Source of the DNA: Actinomycetota bacterium
GTDB taxonomy: Bacteria; Actinomycetota; Thermoleophilia; Gaiellales; Gaiellaceae
Length of the DNA: 11,908 bases
Direction: 5' to 3'
Assembly (NCBI GenBank): GCA_013817555.1
Contig: JACDCN010000037.1
Location: 1-11,908, forward strand
Made by a program: the position numbers and the translations under genes. How positions within the stretch are numbered: position 1 is the stretch's first letter; each line of letters begins with the position of its first letter. The notes beneath the pieces are model-generated. The model was not told the origin of the DNA. It made no database searches and saw only the letters and a list, made by a program, of their open reading frames with translations. This document shows, piece after piece, positions 6,512-11,908 of this stretch.

Positions 6512-6540
6512 GATCGAAACAAACGTCAGGCAAGCCTGAC
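6512..6540 (-). terminator. Likely intrinsic terminator of the phosphatase gene
   Basis: On the minus strand, GTCAGG-CTTG-CCTGAC forms a perfect hairpin that is followed directly by GTTTGTTTCG, a T-rich run. It lies about 60 bases after the stop of the phosphatase gene and before the coiled-coil gene, so it probably separates the two transcripts. Confidence 0.5.
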
Positions 6541-6602
6541 CCCAAAATCGGTGGGGACCGGGGCCGGGCTTCAGCCTGACCTCTCCGCTGCGGTGTTCGC
6601 CT

Positions 6603-7064
6603 TCACCGACCGGCCTCCCAGCCGAGAACGAGAAGCCGCTGCTCCAGGGTTTGCGGGCAGCCGAGGCCGCGTGTCTCCGCGATCTTGACGAGCGCGGCCT
6701 TGGGGTCGAGGCCCCGCCGCACGAGCCAGCATCCGACGACGACACCGGTGCGGCCGCATCCGGCCCAGCAGTGCACGTACACGATTCCCCCTGCGTCCAG
6801 CTCCGCGTCGATCGTGTCGAGCGTCGCAACCAGATCGTCGGGGGTGGGCACCGAGAAGTCGCGGATCGGCATCCGGACGTGCCGGGCAGGGGGTACCAGG
6901 TGCGCGTACGGATCGAGCTCGCCCTCCTGTGTCAGATCGACGAAGAGCGTGACTCGCTCGTCGAGCAGTCGCGAAACCTCTTCTGGCGCATCCTCGGGCC
7001 CCCAAGCGCAGGGGTGACGGCCTGCGATAAGCCGGTCTTGGACGATGACGGTCGGACGGCGCAT
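6603..7064 (-). CDS. Dual-specificity-type protein phosphatase
   Basis: This 153-residue protein is a small cysteine phosphatase of the protein-tyrosine/dual-specificity superfamily. The active-site signature is HCWAGCGRTG (98-107), with nucleophile Cys99 and phosphate-binding Arg105 in the CX5R arrangement. Asp69 in MPIRDFSVPT is the likely general acid. The N-terminal part (IVQDRLIAGRHP, then DERVTLFVDLTQEGEL) resembles the opening strands of this fold. The open frame extends upstream to 7301, but the fold begins right after ATG 7064 and the upstream part overlaps the divergent gene, so I chose 7064. No ribosome site is evident. The substrate is unknown: a phosphoprotein, phosphoinositide or other phosphoester are all possible in this superfamily. 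It may be monocistronic, given the terminator-like hairpin behind it. Confidence 0.9.
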   Translation of the reverse strand: MRRPTVIVQDRLIAGRHPCAWGPEDAPEEVSRLLDERVTLFVDLTQEGELDPYAHLVPPARHVRMPIRDFSVPTPDDLVATLDTIDAELDAGGIVYVHCWAGCGRTGVVVGCWLVRRGLDPKAALVKIAETRGLGCPQTLEQRLLVLGWEAGR

Positions 7065-7152
7065 GCTGGTGCTGCCCAGTCTGCCGGGAGAGGGTTCCCC
7101 CGTCCGAGGGGACCGTCTCATTCGGCCGCTCGCGGCTGCCGATAGCTCGGGC

Positions 7153-7401
7153 ATGGCTCGTCTAGGATCGCCGACCGAAGCCCTGCGTGAACGCGCGCTC
7201 GTGCTCTCTGCTGAGCTCGGAGTAGACCCGACCGCGTGGTATCTGCGCGTGCTCGAAGCGAGTCGCGCCGACGGTGCGGAGCCCGATCTGGGAGCGCTCA
7301 TCCGCGCGTACTGGGAGCTCCAGCGAGCGACCGGCCGCGCGGATCTCCGGGACGAGTGGCGGCGCCTGGCCGACGCTCTCTGGCAGGACGACGCCGCGTA
7401 A
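7153..7401 (+). CDS. Hypothetical protein, 82 residues, upstream of dnaE
   Basis: This short, probably helical and cytoplasmic protein has many Leu, Ala, Arg and Glu residues and a Trp-containing C-terminal helix (LRDEWRRLADALWQDDAA). It has no signal peptide, no membrane segment and no recognised motif. An earlier in-frame ATG at 7045 would add 36 residues that overlap the divergent phosphatase gene and look non-coding, so ATG 7153 is preferred, although no ribosome site precedes it. It ends 57 bases before dnaE on the same strand. Whether it is linked to replication is unknown. Confidence 0.6.
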   Translation: MARLGSPTEALRERALVLSAELGVDPTAWYLRVLEASRADGAEPDLGALIRAYWELQRATGRADLRDEWRRLADALWQDDAA

Positions 7402-7440
7402 TCGCCGAAAATCCCAGCAAGGGGGGACAGCCGGAAGCCG

Positions 7441-7449
7441 TACTAAGCT
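7441..7449 (+). promoter_or_regulatory. -10-like region ahead of dnaE
   Basis: TACTAAGCT contains two overlapping -10-like hexamers, TACTAA and TAAGCT, ending 9-12 bases before GTG 7459. No ribosome site lies between them and the start. A leaderless or nearly leaderless dnaE transcript is possible. No -35 box was recognised. Confidence 0.25.
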
Positions 7450-7458
7450 TGCCCTCCC

Positions 7459-10400
7459 GTGAGTCACCCCACCGCGCCGCCGTTCGTCCACCTCCACGTT
7501 CATTCCGAATATTCGATCCTCGACGGGGCCTGTCGGATCCCGGCGCTCGTGGAGAAGGCGAAGCGGCTCGAGATGCCGGCCGTCGCGCTCACCGACCACG
7601 GCTCGCTGGCCGGCGCCGTGGAGCTCTACCGGGAAGCGCGGAGGGAGGGCGTGAAGCCGATCGTCGGCTGTGAGGTCTACGTCGCAGACGACCGACGAGC
7701 GCAAACCAAGGGATACGCGCACCTGACGCTCCTTGCCGAGACGAACGAGGGCTACGCGAACCTGATCAAGCTTTGCTCGCTCGGCTACCTCGAGGGCTAC
7801 TACTACAAGCCGCGCGTCGACTGGGAGCTCCTCGAGAGTAACGCGAAGGGGCTGGTGGCGCTGTCGGGATGTCTCTCCGGACGGGTCTCCCGGGCGCTCG
7901 CCGAGGAGCGGCCGAAGGACGCGCGCGCCGACCTCGACCGCCTCGCGCAGATCTTCGGGCGCGACTCGACATACGTCGAGCTGCAGAACGCCGGGCTCGC
8001 GGAGCAGCAGGCGATCAATCCGAAGCTCGTCGCGCTCGCCGAAGAGACGGGCCTGCCGCTCGTCGCGACCGGAGACGTCCACTACCTCGACTCGGGCGAC
8101 GCGTACGCGCACGAGGCGCTCCTCTGCATCCAGTCCGGCGACACGCTGAAGAACCCCGCGCACTGGCGCTTCGATACGAACGAGTTCTTCTTCAAGACGT
8201 CGGAGGAGATGGCGGGTGACTTCGTCGGGTATGAGCACGCGCTCGCACGCACGCTCGAGGTGGCGGAGCGCTGCTCGGTCGAGATCGAGCTCGGCCGGAT
8301 CCTGCTGCCGAAGTACCCGATCCCGGAAGGGCGCGACGCGTTCGACTACCTCGTGGAGTTGTGCGAGAACGGACTGCTCAGGCGGTACGGAAAGGGGACA
8401 CCGGAGCTCCACGAGCGGCTCCGCTTCGAGCTGAAGACGGTGCGCGAGATGGGCTTCGCGGATTACTTCCTCATCGTCTGGGATTTCATCCACTTCGCGA
8501 AGCAGAACGGGATCAGCGTGGGCCCTGGCCGCGGGTCGTCGGCGGGGTCGCTCGCCGCCTACTGCCTCGAGATCACCGATGTCGACCCGATGCGCTACGG
8601 CCTCCTCTTCGAGCGCTTCCTGAACCCTGCGCGCCAGGACCTGCCCGACATGGACATCGACTTCTCGGTCGCTGGCAGGGACCGAGTCATCAACTACGTC
8701 GCCGAGAAGTACGGACGCGACCGCGTCGCCCAGATCATCACCTTCTCGACGATGGCCGCTCGAGCGGCCATCCGAGACGCGGGTCGCGTGCTCGACATCC
8801 CCTACGGCGTCGTCGACCGGATAGCGAAGCTCGTCCCGGAGGGACCCGGCCAGACGCTCACGGACTCGCTTCGCCCGGGCGCGGAGCTGCGGCAAGCGGT
8901 CGATTCGGACGCGGTTGCGAAGGAGATCATCGACCTCGCGCAACCGCTCGAAGGGCTCACTCGAGCAGACTCGATCCACGCGGCCGGAGTCGTCATCGGC
9001 GCGCAGCCGCTGATCGAGCTCGTTCCGCTGCAGCAGAAGGGGTCGGACCAGGAGGTCGTGACACAGCTCGGGATGCACGACGTCGTCGAGCTCGGCCTCC
9101 TGAAGATGGACTTCCTCGGGCTGCGCAACCTGGACGTGATCGACAAGGCCGTGGAGCTCGTCGGAGGGGTCGATATCGGCACGCTTCCGCTGGATGACGG
9201 CCCGACCTACGCGATGCTCGCCCGCGGCGAGTCGACCGGGGTCTTCCAGTTCGAGTCCTCCGGCATGCGCGAGGCTCTGCGTCTCGTCAAGCCGACGGAG
9301 TTCGAGGACCTGATCGCGCTCGTGGCGCTCTATCGACCGGGGCCGATGGGCTACATCCCGACCTATGCCTCCCGCAAGCACGGCAAGGAGCAGGTCGCCT
9401 TCGCGGACCCACGGCTCGAGGCCATCACTGGCGGGAGCTACGCGATCTGCATCTACCAGGAGCAGTACATGGAGATCGCGAAGCAGCTCGGCGGGTTTTC
9501 TCCTGCGGAAGCTGAAACCCTTCGGAAAGCAATCGGCAAGAAGATTCATGCGCTGATGGCCTCCCTCAAGGACAAGTTCCTGGAGGGATGCGCGCAGAAC
9601 GATGTGGCTGCCGGAGTCGCTCAGCAGCTCTGGAAGGACATGGAGTCCTCGCAGGACTACTCTTTCAACAAGGCGCACGCTGCCTGCTACGCGCTGATCG
9701 CGTACCGGACGGCCTGGCTCAAGGCCAACCATCCGCGCGAGTACATGGCAGCGTTGATCTCCTCGGTCATGAACACGAAGGACCGCGTGCCCTTCTACGT
9801 CAACGCGTGCCGCGAGATGGGCATCGAGGTCCGCCCGCCGGACGTGAACTCCTCCCAGCACGACTTCGCCATCGTGGACGGGACGATCCACTTCGGCCTG
9901 AACGCGGTGAAGAACGTCGGTGAGTCCGCCGCGGAGGCAATCGTCCGGGCGCGCGGGGAGGGCGGGCCGTTCGAGTCGATCTGGGAGCTCACCGAGCGCG
10001 CCGACCCGCAGACGGTCAACCGTCGAGCGCTCGAGTCGCTCGTCAAGTGCGGCGCTCTGGACTCGACCGGCTCGACGCGTATGGGGATGCTCGCGGTGCT
10101 GGACAGCGCTCTCGGCCTCGGGCAGAAGCACGCCGCCGACCGTCTCGCGGGGCAAGCCTCGATCTTCGACGGCGGCTTCGGCGAAGCCGAGTCAGCGCCG
10201 TCTGGGGAGAGGCACCACCCGGCGATTCCTCCAGGGGAGTTCGACGAGCGCGAGCTGCTCCGGCTGGAAAAGGAGACACTCGGGCTCTACGTCTCCGAGC
10301 ATCCCTTGGAGAAGGTGGCGGGCGAGCTCAGGCGCAAGACCGACTGCACGCTTGCCGACGTCGAGCGTCGTCGCGACGGCGAGATCGTCGTCGTGGGAGG

Positions 10401-10866
10401 GATCGTGGCTGGGATCAAGCAGGTGACGACGAAGCGCGGCGAGCCGATGGTCTTCGCGACCCTGGACGATCCGACCGGAAGCGCCGAGGTCGTCGTCTTC
10501 AACTCCACGTACGCCGCGTCGCGTGAGCATCTAGATGCGGATCGCATGCTGATCGTGAAGGGGCGCGTGGATCACAAGCAGGCGGGCGAGACGAAGCTCG
10601 TTGCCCTCGAGGTGACCCCCTTCGAGTCGACACCGGTGCGACGCGAGGTTCGGCTCCGGATCGACGCCCGCGAGGCGCCTGCCGGGCTCATCCGCGAGTT
10701 GGCGGCGCTCGTCAAGGACTTTCCCGGCGAAGCTCCTGTGTACGTCGCACTCGAGACGTCGCTCGGGGCGCGCACCCTTGCGCTCGGCCCTGACTATCGC
10801 GTGCAACCGGGCGCCGACTTCTACGCCGAAGCGCGCGCGCTTCTGGGCGAAGCCGCGCTGGTGTAA
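7459..10866 (+). CDS. dnaE: DNA polymerase III alpha subunit (DnaE1 type)
   Basis: This is the replicative C-family DNA polymerase, 1135 residues, normal length for DnaE. In order it shows: an N-terminal PHP domain (HLHVHSEYSILDG 11-23, LTDHGS 44-49, GCEVYV 70-75, GDVHYL 205-210); a palm with PGRGSSAGS and PDMDIDF, giving catalytic Asp397 and Asp399; the third catalytic Asp551 in LLKMDFLGLRNL; fingers with YSFNKAHAACYAL; a helix-hairpin-helix region (FGLNAVKNVGESAA); a clamp-binding-like motif QASIF (899-903); and an OB-fold from about residue 975 to 1060. All nine PHP metal ligands known from Mycobacterium DnaE1 appear conserved (His13, His15, Asp22, His47, Glu72, His88, Cys138, Asp206, His208), which predicts intrinsic 3'-5' proofreading. 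The start is GTG 7459; MSHPTAPPFVHLH matches the usual N-terminus length. Confidence 0.97.
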   Translation: MSHPTAPPFVHLHVHSEYSILDGACRIPALVEKAKRLEMPAVALTDHGSLAGAVELYREARREGVKPIVGCEVYVADDRRAQTKGYAHLTLLAETNEGYANLIKLCSLGYLEGYYYKPRVDWELLESNAKGLVALSGCLSGRVSRALAEERPKDARADLDRLAQIFGRDSTYVELQNAGLAEQQAINPKLVALAEETGLPLVATGDVHYLDSGDAYAHEALLCIQSGDTLKNPAHWRFDTNEFFFKTSEEMAGDFVGYEHALARTLEVAERCSVEIELGRILLPKYPIPEGRDAFDYLVELCENGLLRRYGKGTPELHERLRFELKTVREMGFADYFLIVWDFIHFAKQNGISVGPGRGSSAGSLAAYCLEITDVDPMRYGLLFERFLNPARQDLPDMDIDFSVAGRDRVINYVAEKYGRDRVAQIITFSTMAARAAIRDAGRVLDIPYGVVDRIAKLVPEGPGQTLTDSLRPGAELRQAVDSDAVAKEIIDLAQPLEGLTRADSIHAAGVVIGAQPLIELVPLQQKGSDQEVVTQLGMHDVVELGLLKMDFLGLRNLDVIDKAVELVGGVDIGTLPLDDGPTYAMLARGESTGVFQFESSGMREALRLVKPTEFEDLIALVALYRPGPMGYIPTYASRKHGKEQVAFADPRLEAITGGSYAICIYQEQYMEIAKQLGGFSPAEAETLRKAIGKKIHALMASLKDKFLEGCAQNDVAAGVAQQLWKDMESSQDYSFNKAHAACYALIAYRTAWLKANHPREYMAALISSVMNTKDRVPFYVNACREMGIEVRPPDVNSSQHDFAIVDGTIHFGLNAVKNVGESAAEAIVRARGEGGPFESIWELTERADPQTVNRRALESLVKCGALDSTGSTRMGMLAVLDSALGLGQKHAADRLAGQASIFDGGFGEAESAPSGERHHPAIPPGEFDERELLRLEKETLGLYVSEHPLEKVAGELRRKTDCTLADVERRRDGEIVVVGGIVAGIKQVTTKRGEPMVFATLDDPTGSAEVVVFNSTYAASREHLDADRMLIVKGRVDHKQAGETKLVALEVTPFESTPVRREVRLRIDAREAPAGLIRELAALVKDFPGEAPVYVALETSLGARTLALGPDYRVQPGADFYAEARALLGEAALV

Positions 10867-10913
10867 CGCGGTCGCGCTCGCGGTCGCGCAGCGGCGCGCG
10901 CTAGCTACGCGCG
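10867..10913. terminator. GC-rich repeats and hairpin between convergent genes
   Basis: Right after the dnaE stop, CGCGGTCGCGC occurs twice with a 12-base period (10867-10877 and 10879-10889). Next, CGCGCG (10895-10900) and CGCGCG (10908-10913) can pair around CTAGCTA, which contains the stop codon of the converging gene. This may serve as a bidirectional terminator. There is no T tract. Confidence 0.25.
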
Positions 10914-11320
10914 TCGTGGTCGAGCCGCTGCCCGACGCTTGCCAGGACCTTGATCGCGATCCTCGGCATCGTCTCGACGACCCGCCGGAAGGCGCGATCG
11001 GTGACCACGAGCACCCGCACCGGTGACGTCGCGGTCACGGTCGCGGTGCGGGGGGTGTGGGTGAGGAGTGCGATCTCGCCGAACCAGTCTCCACCGCTCA
11101 AGTCAGCGAGCTTCTTCGCGCCCTTCGTCACGCGGGCCGTTCCCTCGATCAGGACGAAAAACTCTCGCCCTGGCTTGCCCTCGCGGGTGAGCACGTAGCC
11201 GTCGCGTAGGTCGAGCTCGTCGGCGCTCAGCGCGATCTCGCGGAGTTCCGCCTTCGAGCACCCTGCGAAGAGCGGTACGCGCTTCAGGAGCTCGATCTTG
11301 GCGTTCTTGCCGAGGGCCAT
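10901..11320 (-). CDS. Stand-alone cyclic nucleotide-binding domain protein
   Basis: This 139-residue protein consists of one Crp/cNMP-binding beta-barrel domain. The start of the fold is LLKRVPLFAGCSKAELREIA (11-30). The phosphate-binding cassette reads FGEIALLTHTPRTATVTA (80-97), with Gly81-Glu82 and Arg91-Thr92-Ala93 as in domains that bind cAMP or cGMP. No helix-turn-helix or other effector domain follows, so it is not a complete Crp-type transcription factor. The open frame extends to 11350, but ATG 11320 gives the family N-terminus and sits seven bases after a -10-like box. It converges with dnaE. A remnant of a class III cyclase lies about 280 bases beyond its start, so a former cAMP-linked neighbourhood is plausible. 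Confidence 0.88.
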   Translation of the reverse strand: MALGKNAKIELLKRVPLFAGCSKAELREIALSADELDLRDGYVLTREGKPGREFFVLIEGTARVTKGAKKLADLSGGDWFGEIALLTHTPRTATVTATSPVRVLVVTDRAFRRVVETMPRIAIKVLASVGQRLDHDARS

Positions 11321-11327
11321 GAAGGCG

Positions 11328-11333
11328 ATCCTA
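11328..11333 (-). promoter_or_regulatory. -10-like box for leaderless cNMP-binding gene
   Basis: On the minus strand TAGGAT (TAnnnT) ends seven bases before ATG 11320, with no ribosome site between. This spacing fits a transcript starting at the start codon. TATTAG, overlapping it, is an alternative -10. Confidence 0.35.
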
Positions 11334-11449
11334 ATACGCGCGCTCGGCAATGGGAAACCAGGTATGGACTTCCGTCAGCACGCCTGCATGCTGCCCCTCG
11401 CACCAGCGGCGCATTCTGCGTAACAGGGGCAACAAGAGGGGGGCTTGGG

Positions 11450-11614
11450 GTGGCTACTAGAAAATGGATTCGGTCCGCGGCCGTCGCCGGGCTTGCGGGC
11501 CTGGTTGCGGTCACGTTGTTTGGCCTCGCCACGGCGACGGCTCCCGCGGGTAATCGCGACCCGGTCGTCCAACTTCTGGTGTTCCCCGGCCCCGGTGTGA
11601 TCCCGTCGCCGTAG
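11450..11614 (+). CDS. Small exported peptide or truncated secreted protein
   Basis: A 54-codon ORF starts at GTG 11450, with a purine-rich ribosome site AAGAGGGGGG at 11434-11443. The product opens MATRKWIRS, a basic N-region, followed by the hydrophobic core AAVAGLAGLVAVTLFGLA and a likely signal peptidase site after ATATA or APA. The mature part would be only about 20-23 residues, ending FPGPGVIPSP. No family is recognised. Its last five or six codons lie antisense to the conserved YGDGIT codons of the cyclase fragment, so the 3' end may come from a rearrangement, and the original protein may have been longer. Confidence 0.5.
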   Translation: MATRKWIRSAAVAGLAGLVAVTLFGLATATAPAGNRDPVVQLLVFPGPGVIPSP

Positions 11615-11908
11615 GGGAGACACCGGCCACGAAGGACGTGCGCGCGTTCCTCGACCGAGAGCACGAACTCGTCGATGAGGCGCGACTTCCCGACTCCGGC
11701 CTCCCCGACGATCGTGACGAGGCGACAGGTGCGGCCATTGCTGCCTTGAGCGCGCCTGACAGCAGCTCGAGCTCGTGGTCACGGCCGATCATCGGCGAGT
11801 CCCGCCGCTGCTGCCGCTCGCTGCCCTCCCTGACACCGACGAGGCGATAGGCGGGTACGGGTTCGGACTTCCCCTTGAGCTCGAGCGGCTCGACTTCCTC
11901 GACGTCGA
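11596..11908 (-). pseudogene. Adenylate cyclase/AAA ATPase fragment, frameshifted and truncated
   Basis: The minus strand from the window edge encodes the junction of a class III nucleotide cyclase and an AAA-type ATPase. It reads VEPLELKGKSEPVPAYRLVG, typical just after the cyclase domain, then MIGRDHELELLSGAL, the entry to the ATPase. The frame then breaks near 11735-11745 and resumes one frame over as CRLVTIVGEAGVGKSRL, with a complete Walker A, and LRGRCLPYGDGIT. In the family this is followed by a long ATPase and repeat region. Here similarity stops at about 11596, and the sequence beyond is antisense to the signal-peptide ORF. One frameshift plus loss of the rest of the gene argues for a pseudogene or an assembly junction. 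The cyclase domain itself lies outside the window. Confidence 0.75.

Noticed and set aside
7065..7301. Longer N-terminus for the phosphatase (start at 7301).
   Set aside because: The extra residues are Ser/Arg/Pro-rich, overlap the divergent hypothetical gene, and precede the natural start of the fold.
7162..10155. Nearly 1000-codon minus-strand open frame opposite dnaE.
   Set aside because: It is the antisense shadow of dnaE; composition is Arg/Asp/Val/Leu-rich with no recognisable domain.
11376..11393. Imperfect palindrome CAGCA...TGCTG between the divergent cNMP-binding and exported-peptide genes.
   Set aside because: Five-base arms around an eight-base loop are expected by chance at this GC content; no second copy nearby.

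Overview
The window is a GC-rich bacterial segment that reads as a high-GC actinobacterium, possibly a deep-branching lineage such as Thermoleophilia. The class-level guess is an inference and is weak. Support comes from the GC-rich third codon positions, a DnaE with a complete PHP metal site as in mycobacterial DnaE1, an actinobacterial-style class III cyclase plus AAA ATPase remnant, and several genes that start right after a -10-like box with no ribosome binding site. No tRNA, rRNA, CRISPR array, transposase or integrase was seen, and no gene-free stretch exceeds 300 bases.

Layout from left to right. Positions 49-2332 (+) hold a two-gene cell-division/segregation unit: a ParA/Soj-type ATPase overlapping by 29 bases an FtsZ with a long N-terminal extension. 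Two strong hairpins follow (2358-2430). Positions 2447-4284 (+) hold a second unit: a short, atypical gamma-glutamyltransferase-family hydrolase coupled by an ATGA overlap to a GNAT acetyltransferase. Positions 4304-7064 are on the minus strand: a small dual-specificity-type phosphatase (6603-7064), a palindrome-rich spacer with a likely terminator, a long repetitive coiled-coil protein whose last 82 codons lie in another frame (4447-6405), and a 38-residue small ORF (4304-4420). Divergent from the phosphatase are an 82-residue hypothetical protein (7153-7401) and dnaE, the replicative DNA polymerase III alpha subunit (7459-10866). Convergent with dnaE is a stand-alone cyclic-nucleotide-binding-domain protein (10901-11320, minus). 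The right end holds a 54-residue ORF with a signal peptide (11450-11614, +), whose last codons run antisense into a truncated and frameshifted adenylate cyclase/AAA ATPase fragment (11596-11908, minus).

The most interesting part is the ParA-FtsZ pair. No ParB or minC/minE partner is visible. The two genes are tightly coupled, and both proteins carry low-complexity N-terminal extensions, which suggests a dedicated positioning ATPase for a specialised FtsZ. The right end is the most disturbed part: a breakpoint near 11596 seems to truncate the cyclase and to supply the end of the signal-peptide ORF, next to a gene for a likely cNMP sensor. Two independent frameshifts (near 4700 and near 11740) could be real lesions or sequence errors.
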